DNA of 64,000 nucleotides from Diphasiastrum complanatum (lineage: Eukaryota; Streptophyta; Lycopodiopsida; Lycopodiales; Lycopodiaceae): contig CM055099.1 in NCBI GenBank assembly GCA_029204225.1, forward strand, positions 39,529,192-39,593,191. Direction: 5' to 3'. The translations under genes and the position numbers were made by a program. Within the stretch, counting starts at the first letter, position 1. The number at the start of each line of letters is the position of its first letter. Positions 35,100 through 45,949 of the stretch are shown here, one piece after another. The notes beneath the pieces are model-generated. The model was given only the letters and a program-made list of their open reading frames with translations, made no database searches and had not been told where the DNA came from.

Positions 35100-35733
35100 T
35101 CGTGGCTCGTGCCCATGTATTTTCTCAATCCCTTTCCCATCAATTTTGCTTCCGTGCATTCCAGACAAACAACCTCACACAGTCTCACTCACTCTCAAAT
35201 AATATCCTGCTTCAACGAACGGAGCAGGCTGCTGCAGCAGCTGTCCGTCTCTGTTTTGTCTGTCTCTCTCTTTTCTGCTGCTGCTGCTGCTTAGATCACA
35301 TGATCGCCATCGCCATCGCGATTGCGATGGCAGGCCATCGCTACTATCCGTGCATCTCTCTCTTTCTCATCTGCCGGTGGTTGTGTCCTTCCAACCTTCG
35401 CTGTCTGTTTGCTGTGAGATGTATCTAGCCCACTTTCCATCCCCATTGATTCTTCATCGCATGCCAATCCACACTCCACATTTGAATTTTGTGCTCTCTT
35501 CCTGTACCCGCCCCGAATCTCGATGGATCCCATCCAGGCAATCGCAAAACAGTCGTCAGCATCCTGTCTTGTGGCTGCCGATTTCCCGTTAAGTAGCAGC
35601 ATCACCTTGTGTTAATGCTGCTGCTCTGAGATTTTGGCGCTATGGGTAGCAGCTGTCAGTGCTACACTAGTCTTCCCGCTGCAACCAATAATTTCGCTTT
35701 GATTCTGTCTGGAAATTGTTTGAATTCTGGGAG
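35100..35733 (+). promoter_or_regulatory. promoter / 5' leader region of the methyltransferase-like gene
   Basis: The base composition changes here to C/T-rich and less AT-rich than the intergenic DNA. It contains a CTG/CTGCTG run at 35276-35291 and a hairpin built of ATCGCCATCGC and GCGATGGC (about 35302-35336). Short upstream ORFs occur (for example 35350-35592 +). No TATA box is certain, so the transcription start is not placed. Confidence 0.4.
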
Positions 35734-36756
35734 ATGGGCATCCAGCTTGGGAATGGAGGTCGGAAGCACTGGCTGCTGTTGCTGCTGCTTGGATTGGCCT
35801 TCTTCGCGGGTCTCATGACATCGCTCTTCCTCAACATCCAGAGCTGCAAGGAGGTTTTTAGAGATCGTTCAGCAGAAGTGGAAGATCCTGTTCTCCTCCT
35901 GAAAAGCCAAGCTGAACCAGATCTCAAGTCACTGCCTTCTGATCTTTTCACCTTTCACTATACGTGTAGTGAGGCAGCTCCACTGGCAGAGGTGCGATCA
36001 ATGCTCCTTAATGAGATATTTGATGGCGTTTCCCCCTTTGAAGGCTTTCCTCCACCCCACGTAGCACCTTTTCTTCGGAAACAACGGATCAAAGGCTGGG
36101 GATCAAAAGATAAAGTGTTTGATGATCTCCTCAAGGAAGTGAGACCACAGCTGATTGTGGAGCTGGGCACATTTCTGGGAGCATCTGCGATCCACATGGC
36201 GAATATCTCACAGTCTATGAAGTTGCAAACCTTAATTCTGTGCATAGATGACTTCCGAGGGTGGCCAGGATTCCGTCATACGTTCAAAGACATACACCAA
36301 GAGCACGGCCAAGCAATGCTCTACCATCAATTCCTCCAAAATGTCATAGCCACCAATCTGACGCATACCATCCTACCTGTGCCCTTCTCTACCACTTCGG
36401 CTATTGCCAAGCTTTGCGATCTTGGGATTCAGGCCGATATGATTGAGGTAGATGCGGCCCATGATTTTCACTCTGCATGGGCTGATATCAACTGGGCGTG
36501 GGCGCTGCTGAGGCCTGGAGTAGGGATCATGTTTGGCCATGATTACTATCTCAGGGCGGATAATCGTGGTGTGGGGAGAGCTGTGCATCTATTTGCCCGC
36601 CTCAAGGGTTTGCATGTGCAGCCTCACGGCAGCCACTGGATTCTGAGGAGACCCAGCTTGTCGGCCGCACGTTCTTCTGTAGTTTCTGATCCTAATCATG
36701 TGAGGTCGGGAAAAAGAAACAGGCGCTGGCAAGAAACATCTTTTAAGTATCCATAA
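35734..36756 (+). CDS. membrane-anchored class I SAM-dependent methyltransferase-like protein
   Basis: The gene is a single exon encoding 340 aa from the ATG at 35734; an in-frame TTG 18 bases upstream is not used as the start. Residues about 13-33 (LLLLLLGLAFFAGLM) form one membrane anchor after a short basic N-terminus, so a type II membrane protein facing the Golgi or ER lumen is likely. A Rossmann-type SAM-binding core follows: VELGTFLGASAIHMA (motif I, about 145-159), LILCIDDFRGWPG (acidic end of strand 2), and ADMIEVDAAHDFHSAWADIN with LLRPGVGIMFGHDYY (about 228-265), matching the D..hiDa.H.y......D...w..L.PGG...gdDy pattern of Methyltransf_24-like proteins. The substrate is unknown; a sugar, lipid or small-molecule target is possible. 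The C-terminal 40 residues are basic and probably disordered. No frame damage is seen. Confidence 0.8.
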   Translation: MGIQLGNGGRKHWLLLLLLGLAFFAGLMTSLFLNIQSCKEVFRDRSAEVEDPVLLLKSQAEPDLKSLPSDLFTFHYTCSEAAPLAEVRSMLLNEIFDGVSPFEGFPPPHVAPFLRKQRIKGWGSKDKVFDDLLKEVRPQLIVELGTFLGASAIHMANISQSMKLQTLILCIDDFRGWPGFRHTFKDIHQEHGQAMLYHQFLQNVIATNLTHTILPVPFSTTSAIAKLCDLGIQADMIEVDAAHDFHSAWADINWAWALLRPGVGIMFGHDYYLRADNRGVGRAVHLFARLKGLHVQPHGSHWILRRPSLSAARSSVVSDPNHVRSGKRNRRWQETSFKYP

Positions 36757-37059
36757 CCGGAGGTAAGAGAGTTGTGAGACAGAAATAGACTGGGTTTTTC
36801 TCTACATTTTCTGGAAGCTTTTCGTGCTTATTGTTCTGAAACTAGGCTGGGCAGGAATTGAAAAAATGTCGAAGTAATTTCTGTGTCCTGCACTCACTAT
36901 TCTCCCTTCCCTCAGCACACAGATCAACCTTTTGAGCAAGAAGACCTTATAACATTCAACGCAGAATCTTACGATGCCTGTGGTTTATGGAGATATCATC
37001 AATTGGCCATCTCTAATTTCCCAACTTAATCAGCTTATTTTGTAGTAGTAAAATGCGAA
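36757..37059 (+). other. 3' flank of the methyltransferase-like gene
   Basis: AT-rich with no ORF. It probably includes the 3' UTR, but no clear polyadenylation signal can be assigned. Confidence 0.4.
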
Positions 37060-37064
37060 TTACT

Positions 37065-37600
37065 CCCGAAGAACATAAGGGAAAACGATGCACTTTAAAA
37101 CGTATGCCTTAGAAAAAGGAAATCTATATGCAGAATGGCCCAGTACCACACCATGGGTAATCCAGATCCAATGAAATTTTAAACCTTCGACAGCGAATGA
37201 ATACTTGTTCCAGGGCATCAAGATGCTTATTTTCAGATGAATGTACACCGAGATCATCAAGATAATCTCTAAATTCTTGTGTAAAAGACCCTTGAAAGCA
37301 CGTTGCATCAGCCTTAATTGGAATGTTGATGGGCATTGCACAAACCAAATGGCATAACTATATACACGAAGGTGCCAAACTCTGTAACAAACGCAGTTTT
37401 GTAACGATCTTCAAGAGCAATCTGGACTAAGAAATACGCACTAAAACCATCCCGAAAGCTAAAAGCTTCCGCTCCTGCCATAACTTCAGGATTTGTGTGG
37501 TTAGAGGTAACAGAAAGTGATCTTTCTTTATTTCCTCATTGAGTTTCTATAAATCCACGTAGATACGGAATAGTGATATGCAATAGGGACAGTCGAATAG
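37065..37600 (-). pseudogene. Ty3/gypsy reverse transcriptase fragment
   Basis: Minus-strand pieces in order read KLNEEIKKDHFLLPL (about 37530-37575), EAFSFRDGFSAYFLVQIALE, DRYKTAFVTEFGTFVYIVMP, FGLCNA, then in another frame PSTFQLRLMQRAFKGLL, with FRDYLDD and HLDALEQVFIRCRRF in a third. These match fingers and palm of a gypsy RT (FSFLDGFSGY, KTAFVTEFGTF, MPFGLCNAP, the DD box). At least three frameshifts and stops break it. No other domain or LTR is adjacent. Confidence 0.75.
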
Positions 37601-37604
37601 AAAA

Positions 37605-37770
37605 GCAGGCTCAGAAGAAGAGAAAAACAGGTCTTATCATGAGTTTACATGAATGACAAGTGGACGTCCACTGTGATGGATTCAGTTGTTCATGGGCTCA
37701 GAAGAAGGGAAGAACACGACTGAACCTGAATTTACATGAATGAGACTAATGGACATCCACTGTATGTAGG
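37605..37770. repeat. two-copy tandem duplication, about 90 bp
   Basis: GGCTCAGAAGAAG.GAA, then ACATGAATGA, then TGGAC.TCCACTGT occurs at about 37609-37680 and again at about 37694-37762. Confidence 0.65.
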
Positions 37771-38785
37771 ACAAGAGTTGTTCTTCCTGTGGAGGGTTAC
37801 TGTAAGGATCACTGTGAGATCGCCACTCTGGAGAGTGCTTTACAAATCTTATAATCGTACCTGGCGAGACTTAGTATTTGTGGCTATTTTTATGTATGCT
37901 AATGTAATGCGGGTAACAATCAGTTTTTAGTAGACGGACAATGTCAGATCATCTGATAAGTGATTGAATCCTAGAAGTGCTGTGCAATGATTGAGACATA
38001 GTTTTTAGGGAATGTAGATGCACCACTAGGGACACCACTAGGGAACGGCCTTTCCCCCAAAACTTCCATTGCGGGAAGCTGATGGAACATTCCTGATTTC
38101 TTGTAACGCCAGAGGGGATTGTTTTTCCTCCTTTCGATGGTAATTTTCCCATTTTCACCCTTGCTGTAAGTCCTCTTTTTAGTGTGCGAGGCCCTATGAT
38201 ATTTTGTTTAAAGTGTGAATCCTGTACATCTTAATTTTGATATTTGCTCTTAAATAAACATCAAATGGCTCACATGATGACATCACGTCCTTAAATCTTT
38301 AGTAACATTCCTGTGCTGAGGGCTCCAGATGATGCGTGGGGAGGCAATCAAGGGGAATATTTGAATGATAGGCCTTAAATGGTAATTATATGGGCTGGGG
38401 GAAGGAGATTATTTCTGCTTGGGAGGTTGCAACATAGAGTTCAGGCTGAGGAATTTCAGAGCATTGAAACCGGTAGTATGTTTTCTGTTTCTATCAACTT
38501 ATTTGGGTTGAAGTGAAATTCCACAGCGGTGCTCCACAACAATTTAATAGCTTCTTGAGTTTGCAACTTACATTCTATGAAGTAGTGCTTCACATTACTT
38601 TATCCACAACAACCCTTGAATATTTTCATCTATCAATCAACGTGAATGTGGCATTATCTATGGGACAATGGCAATACATCACGAATGGGAACTCGGATAG
38701 AAAGGGCTTCGTTAATATCCAAAATTGGGAAGGGGATCAGGATAGCTGAATCATGCACACAATCTAGTGACAAGACTTCTATCCA
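37771..38785. other. non-coding stretch
   Basis: No motif-bearing ORF, RNA gene or repeat is recognised. Confidence 0.5.
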
Positions 38786-38870
38786 ATGTCAACTTGTGTA
38801 TGTCGGAGCAGTTCATTGTGTATGTCCAGTGTCAACTTGTGTATTTCGGAGGAGTTCATTGTAAAGAGGA
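38786..38870. repeat. two-copy 42-bp tandem duplication
   Basis: TGTCAACTTGTGTATGTCGG followed by AGCAGTTCATTGTGTATGTC is repeated immediately as TGTCAACTTGTGTATTTCGG and AGGAGTTCATTGTAAAG. Confidence 0.8.
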
Positions 38871-41362
38871 AGAACAAGCTCTTTTTTGAAAAGTGTGGAT
38901 CAACAATGACGAAAGCGCTGATCTATATTAAGAATGTAGTTATTTTGCTTGAGTTCAAAATTCATGCACAAGAAGGATACAAAATGAAGATTGAAGTAGT
39001 TCCTTGCACGTCTGGAATGAGTTATGCCATTGAAAATCGAGCATTTCAGACATTTCTGGGGCATCGTAGCTTCTCATTGCCTTGATATTATCTCATAAGG
39101 TTCAGATGTATATTAAAAAGGTCATGTTAGTGCATTATAGTTGTGAATAAGCTGCATAACGAACATAGTAATTTGTCATTGCATTTTGCAGGCTTGTTCA
39201 GTTGACATCAAAATCTCAGGGCCTTATGCCCTTCTACTAAAGCGACATCTGCAAATAACAGCAAAACTGGCACCAATGGTAAATTTTGATGATTTATTGC
39301 TTGGGATCCTTTTTTTCATGATTACAGGGGAGAGTGAAGCGGTTCCTTTAAAGGTGACATCTTCATCTGTGCAGACTTATCTTTTTTTTCACAAAATAGT
39401 TATTTGGAAAGAACTGTCAACATTATGCTATCTATGCGAGCAATGAGCCTAGCATGTACATGGATAATGTCAAAAGTTTGACTAAATACAGAGAATAAAC
39501 TACATTTTTGAAAAGTTATTATTACATGTGATTGACCAAACCAGACAATCACCTTTGAAGAAGGCTTACAATATTTAGCATTCTTCTTGGAGTGATGTCA
39601 AAACACCCTTGTAACTTATTCAGTATGTCAAAAAATCTTGTGTGAAGAGTACATTTACAATAGAAGGAATGAAATACAATACATTATTATCTTCTCTCTA
39701 TTGGTAGTGTGCTATTGAAGTGGTCTTCCATTCTATAGCACTTTTTATGTTCCTTGGAATTCAAATGTGTCATATTTAAATCTAGCTAGATGGTAACTAC
39801 CATTGTTTTTCATCAAAAGTATTTAAGTTCCAGCATAAGATCTTTAGACTATTCTCTAGTTTTCAGGCCATTACCAACATAAGAGTATTGTTTATTAACT
39901 TGAATCATTGTCTTCTTTGATATCAATTTGCAATCACGTACTGAATTTCGCAAAGACAAGTAAGTATCTCAGAACACTTAGAAAATGGAGTTAAGATTTT
40001 CTATATCAAAGGTTTACTTTAATTGCTCGAGTAAGTCGAGAAGGTAATTGAGCACTAAGATAAAAATCAGGCAAGAGGCAAATTATTTTTGGTGGATTTA
40101 GACGAGATTATCATCAATAGGCATGTTATTCTTAAAAAGGCTTGCAATCATGAACACAACATAATCAATGGATATGACATGACAACAAAATGATCACAAT
40201 GTGAACTCCAACTATGATTTTTTAATGAACATCAATCAAATTATGTAATGGTAGGATCCCTACAAAAAGTGTAGCCAAAGAACTTGCAAGGAACTCCATA
40301 AGTGAATAGAGTGTACAATAGTCTCAATATCAATTCTTTTGAAGAAAGCTTGATGGAACCTTTTAGGAGCTATTGATTAGGGCAAGGCTAGGCTCACTGA
40401 AATGACAAAATAGCCAGCTTTTGAGTTCTTACCAGCCAGTTCATCTAGGAAGTCAATGAATATGTGAATATTCATGATGGGGCCATAGGTATAATGGGCC
40501 TAGTACACACACACAAAAAAAAAAGGTCCAAGAATTCATGTAGTTCCTTGTAAACATGTCCAAAAATCCCATCCACTAGCAAAAACATTGCCCTCAATGT
40601 GGGCATAAATAACATGACGAAACATAGCAACTTAAACGTAATAATGTTGATGCTTCTAGGTAGCCTGAGGGTCTTGTCATGCATATGATTGTATGGTAGG
40701 TGCAATGGCTCAAGCTTGATCTTGTAAAAGTAGAACGTGAGAGCAAAAACATGTGTCGACTCTCCATGTAGCCTCATCCAAGTGATGTCCATCCCATTGA
40801 ATTTAAAACTTTATCCAATGTTGGTGTTGGCTTTTGAGGTATAGTTGTTGGCAAGTATAGAAAGAGCTAAAAAAAGGTTGTCAAAATCAAAGGAGCATCA
40901 TTCTCATCTATTTTAAATGGTACTCAAGAACAGTTTGACATGGAAAATGTCACATATCGTAGTAGTGGCAAGTAATTGGAGTCTATGGGTAACTGCGATT
41001 GATATCTGGGGAATGTAGAAAGGCTCACAATATCATGGATGTAGCTTGCTTGTTTGAGAGTGGCTTTGAACATACCTATGGTGAGAGAATCACAGCTTGA
41101 GATAAACATCCTATTCTTTCTCAAACTCTTATGTATTTACTATGAACTATGCCCACATCAACTTATTTTGGATATGCTGAAGATGTTGTGGTGTGCTCAC
41201 TATATTAATAGTATTTCTAGACCTTGATCTTAAAAGAGGCAATATGATTGGACCATCGTTAAAAAGTAGTGGGATGCTTGATAAAGTTGGTGAGCACTCA
41301 GGAGCCAAGAAAAGGATAATCACCTATGTTGTTGTTGATTAAACATTTGTAACTTAATTATG
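38871..41362. other. non-coding stretch
   Basis: AT-rich intergenic DNA. ORFs at 39186-39446 (+), 40472-40792 (-) and 40924-41124 (-) have no recognisable motifs and no coherent splice partners, so I do not call them. Confidence 0.5.
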
Positions 41363-42505
41363 CTAAGCATGAAGGATTTCGTTAGCTTTATGACTTGTCA
41401 AAATTTTAATTTGAGGCTTAATGCAACTAGTAAGTAGAATGATTAAAGCCTAGGTAATACTAGACTAAGAATTTTTCACACACAACTTATATTGTAAAAG
41501 AACATTCTTAAATGTAGCTTAATATAAAGTAGTAATCTAGCATTCACCATACTGCTTCCTTGACAAAAGATCAAAATATCATATGCTATATTTGTAGATG
41601 AAAGAAAAATGATGACGACACAAAAATGGTAGCATCAATTTATCATAAATTATTATTTCTCTCTAGTCTCACCTATTTCTACTTACCACTAGCTACCAGT
41701 TCATCTGCACAACTACCTACCTACTAGTCAACATAATTTGAATGTAAGCTTGATGACCTAGCTCGACGTAGGCCAGTTGTAATCACTTCATGTAGGTCAT
41801 TCTAAGAATAAAAGACATTTAATAGAGGTCTAAACTCAATTTTTGGCCTATACATTTTATCAGACTTATTAAATAACTTACAATCCTTAATCTGGATCTA
41901 GATTCAAAGATACTTGTATCTTTGAATTTAGTTGGATTATATCTAATGTGTTTTAGCATGAAGAATTTCTCTTGACTTTATAACTTGTCAAGATTATTTG
42001 GGTCTAAATGTATAAGCAAACTAGAGATGATATATAGAAAATGCTTAAAGCCTAGTTAATACTAGACTAACTAGTTTCAGATACATTTAATCTTGTACAA
42101 GAATGGTCATAAATGTAGCACAAAAAAAAGTGGTAATCCATTATTAACCATAATGCTTCCTTGACACAAGAACAAGATAACATGCATTCTATATGAAAGA
42201 CAATGATGAAGACACAAAAATGGTCGCATGAGCTTACAAAAAATATATGTTCAAACTTGCTATGGGGTCTTTTTATTTATAGTCTTCAATTGCTTTATCT
42301 AGCCTCACCTACCTCTACCTACCAACAATTGCCTACCTACCTACTCATTTACTCACCTACCTACCTACCTACTAGTCAACATAGTTTATATGTAGGCTTA
42401 ATGAACTAGCTCAATGTTGGCCATATGTAGAAGCTCGATGTAGGCCCTTCTAATTAAAAACATTCAATACAGGTCTAAACTCAAGTTTTGGCCTATCATA
42501 ATCAA
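41363..42505. repeat. diverged direct repeat pair, about 500-550 bp each
   Basis: Copy 1 (about 41363-41858) and copy 2 (about 41955-42500) share the same string of landmarks: GCATGAAG.ATTTC, GACTTTATAACTTGTCAA, TTAAAGCCTA.TAATACTAGAC, TAATGCTTCCTTGACA.AAGA, ACACAAAAATGG, CCTACCTACTAGTCAACATA, and ends in CTAAACTCAA followed by TTTTGGCCTA. (CCTA)n runs lie at 42300-42373. They may be LTRs of a tiny element or an old segmental duplication; no TG...CA ends are clear. Confidence 0.6.
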
Positions 42506-42790
42506 GTGCAAGGAGTTCTGGTGACGTGTTGACCAAATATGAAAAACGAGCTTGAAAATCACAAATGACATGCTTTTTTAAATGATTTTTGATGATTTTT
42601 TGTGTCTTTGTGCCTAAACCTCCAAACTTGAGGCTTAGTGGGAATATTATCAGTTGTTTAAGGATGAATTTGGCTACATGTGGGATGCATGTGGGTGGCC
42701 AAACTTGTTGCTATAGCCTATTACCAATATACACGTCCAACACACCTTTGGCCATAAAAACAATTTGTCTTTTGGTCGATTCTTGCTATG
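42506..42790. other. spacer; ends in target duplication CTATG (42786-42790)
   Basis: No gene is seen. Its last five bases, CTATG, are one copy of the target duplication flanking the next LTR. Confidence 0.6.
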
Positions 42791-43488
42791 TGTGAAGAAT
42801 TGCCAAAATTTGGCAAATCTAGCTTGATCAAAAACCATGTAGAATAGTGTAAATTGTGTACACAAGTGGGTCCCACACATGTGAGGCCATGATGCCACAT
42901 AGGGAAACCCATCCTAATGTAGGTTAGGTCAAGTCAAGAGAGTTGGTCATGTCTATTTGGTGGTCATCCCTACTTTATAGGACCTACACCTAAGTTTAAG
43001 GTGAAAATTTGACCAACTAGCTACCTACCAAGCATAACTCTAGGAAATAGACTAGGGTTTCATTTTAGGTCAAGGAGAGTGAGTTAACTTCCTTATTACA
43101 TGCTGGAAATCCATCTAACTTCAAGAAGGAAGTCGAATTTGCTATGTATTCCCTCTCTCCATAGTGAGAAGAAAGAAAATTTTTGGAGCTCATTGGCAAT
43201 CTCAAGCTAGTTCACTATGTACATTGAGTTTTTGTGATCCAAATGAAACCAAATCAATTTCTACTTGTTTCTCAGGTTGAAGGCCGTACTAAGCCTGTAG
43301 TACACACGTGTGGGCTCGGATTTCAATGTTTATCAATGCTTTTGATTGTTAATGCTTGTTGTTTGTCAAATTGCCAATCTAGATCAACTTTTTTGTGTCT
43401 AGTTTTTTGATAGATTGTTAAGCAAGCATCCAATCACTCTTGTGATCTTTTGTAGATCCATTTATGGTCCTAAAGTACCGTACTTTCA
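42791..43488 (+). repeat. solo copia-type LTR, 698 bp
   Basis: It starts TGTGAAGAATTG and ends ACTTTCACA, and is flanked by a perfect 5-bp duplication CTATG (42786-42790 and 43489-43493). Its start equals that of the copia A 3' LTR at 3156. Its last 80 bp resemble the end of the 4844-10157 LTRs (CCAATC.CTCTTG..GATC, GATCCA.T..TGGTCCT). It contains CACACGTGTG at 43304-43313. It was left by recombination between two LTRs. Confidence 0.85.
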
Positions 43489-43493
43489 CACTA

Positions 43494-44654
43494 TGTTGAT
43501 CCATCTACAATTGACATGCATTATAATTAGTATTTATTGACTCCTAGAAACCTATTGGTACCCTTAGATCCAAGCCATGCATCAATTTATGGTGTTTTTT
43601 CTATAATAGCTTCTTGGAAATGCACTATCTTACTCACGTGTGGGTCATATTATCAATGTTGACATGGCAAGCACTACTAACATTGAATCCCTCTTGACTC
43701 TACGATGTGCAAAATGGTAGAAAATTGTTCTCGTATTAATCATTGAGTGCAATTTTAATTTTTTTTTTATAAGACTACTTATGTATGCACTAAGTAATCA
43801 CTCTATACCTTCTAAAATGCTTTGCATATGCCTAGTTTCCATTCTTTTGTATGATCGAACCCAAATATACCTATAATATTGTGTCTAGTATTGTCAGAAG
43901 CTTCACTGTATCATTTTTTGGTGATAACATATTGAACCCCTCATATTCTGAGAAAGATGTAAACTTTGTCTATGCATGATAAAATAGCATACTTTAATGT
44001 GCTGAGAATTGACATGCTCTCCATGGTTGAATTGGGTAATTGTTTTGATTCCTTTTTTGTTAGCTACAAACAATCATCTTGATTAGCTAATAGTAGTAAA
44101 TGTAATGCTTGAATTGGAAAGACATTGAGTTGTATATTCACACATAAATCCACTAAATCCATGTTGATTTTTTTTTTTCGCAAATTTCCCGAAGGTCAAA
44201 GATGGAACGAAGGTAAATCCCGAAAAATACGAAGGTTGGAGTCTCTCAATTTTCGTATTCCCAAAAATGGTGGATATACTTAACATAACATATTCCAAAA
44301 TGGTGTCGGGGTTTTCGCAAGGAATATAGTGACAATGATGAAGCGAAGGTGTCGGTATTTTTGCAAAAAATGCAGCAAAAAATACAAACGTAGCAAAAGT
44401 GTCATCTTTTTTGCACATTTTGCAAAGATGAAGGATTGACAAAATGAAAATAAGAAGTTGGATGAAATGTAAATAGTGTCGCAAATCTTGTTACAACATA
44501 TGGGCAAAGAATGCGAAGGTGCAAGTGTCGCAAATTTTGCAAACTTACAATGGAAATTATTGGACCAAAGGTAACGGGTTTTTCAAACTGGATAAAATGT
44601 GAATAGTGTCAGAAATTTCGCAAATTTCTGAACTTGCCATATTCATCGAAAATT
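43494..44654. other. 3' flank of gypsy element 1, GCGAAGGTGTCG/TTTTGCAAA micro-repeats
   Basis: No 3' LTR of the minus-strand gypsy element is found here. From 44160 to 44640 the phrases GCGAAGGTG, GTGTCG..A and TTTTGCAAA recur 5-8 times in loose order. The ORF 44083-44484 (-) is a product of these repeats. Confidence 0.45.
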
Positions 44655-45761
44655 AGTCATAGTAGAGCTTCACTCTTGAGCCGTTTACTCGAGTATCAAG
44701 TAAATGTCCTTCAAGATCGGCTAACTGAAGTGATCCATTGTTAGAAACTTCTATGACTTTGTAAGGTCCCATCCATCTGGTATGTCATTTCCCAGGAAAC
44801 AACATGTGTCTGTTATCATACAGAAGCACGTAGTCCCCTCGTTTTATTTTTATTTTTTTAATAGATTGGTCAAAAATTTCTTTTCTTTTATTCTGATCTC
44901 ATTCAGTCTCGATTAATGAAAGATGACGATCCTCCTCCAGTTGCGTCAAAGATATCATCCGCTCCCGGAGACTATCGTGTTCATCCATTCGCTCTTCATT
45001 ACTTTCTATTGGTAATATGGGATGCATTCCATACACAAGATATTGTGGAGTTTGTCTAGTTGTGATCTTTTCGGCAGTTCTAATGCCCATAAGACAGATG
45101 GTAACTTCGGATCCTAATCAGAAGAATGCGTTTCCATTACTTTATTCAAAATTTTACACAAAATTTCGTTTGCCCGCTCCGTAAGCCCATTCGCTTTTGG
45201 ATTATATGGAGTGGTTTGGCGATGTGTAATGGAGAAGCATGACAACATAGCCTCGATGGTATGATTAAGGAAATGGATTTCCCTATCGCTAACGAGTTCT
45301 AAGGGACATCCATAATGTATGATAATGTTTTGGAATAAAAACTTTGCTACAGTCTTAGCATCGTTTTTAATTGTGGCTTCGGCCTCTACCATCTTGGTAG
45401 GATAGTCCGTAGCAACAAGAATGCAACGTCGATGAGTTTTACATGTGATCAGTTTGATGGGCCTTACAAAATCTATGTCCCACTTCTCAAAAGGTGCTAA
45501 GGGAATAATTGGAGTAAGCGGCCAATGTGTCGCGAAGCTACGTTTCCCCATCCTCTGACATGCATCACATTTTTGAATGAATAATTTAACATCTCTATAG
45601 ATGGTAGGCCACCAATATTTAGTACTAAGAATCTTTCTTGCAATATTTTTAAGAGCATAGTGAACCCCCGAATCTTCCTCATGTAAAGCACTTATTACAA
45701 TGGTCGTCTCGGTTGGTTCTAAACATCGACGAAGGCTATCGTCGGCTCCTAATTTATACAA
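44655..45761 (-). pseudogene. gypsy 1 integrase
   Basis: The 45761-45114 frame has the zinc-binding domain (ALHEEDSGVHYALKN ... CDACQRMGK, an H-H-C-C arrangement with the first position HEEDSGVH) and all three DDE residues: WDIDFVRP, LVSDREIHFLN and NGLTERANE. After a break, 45090-44899 continues with QYLVYGMHPILPIESNEE. The C-terminal domain runs to about 44655 (IKRGDYVLLYDNRHMLFPGK, stop, RWMGPYKVIEVSNNGSLQLA). There is no chromodomain. Stops at about 45111 and 44788 make it non-functional. Confidence 0.8.
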
Positions 45762-45949
45762 TATTTTATTTATAATCGTATAGGTCCTACTTTTGAAAGG
45801 AAAACAGTTTTTGCTGTTTATTAAAATGTTTAGGATAAATTTGGTCTTGTAAAAAGTTAATAATATCCATATAAATTGATGTTTCCGATTGAATACGCAT
45901 TATATGTTCATCCAGAAATTCATCAGAAATGGGATCAAACTGATTTTTC

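Noticed and set aside
35291-35605. ORFs around the methyltransferase leader (both strands)
   Set aside because: Short, motif-less and overlapping the 5' leader of the supported gene; the plus-strand ones are at most upstream ORFs.
35716-35733. TTG start for the methyltransferase
   Set aside because: Non-ATG; the ATG at 35734 precedes a normal signal-anchor and is preferred.
40472-41124. Minus-strand ORFs of 106 and 66 aa
   Set aside because: No motif, no splice partner and AT-rich composition typical of non-coding DNA here.
44083-44507. 133-aa Phe-rich ORF
   Set aside because: Made of TTTTGCAAA/GCGAAGG micro-repeats downstream of gypsy 1.
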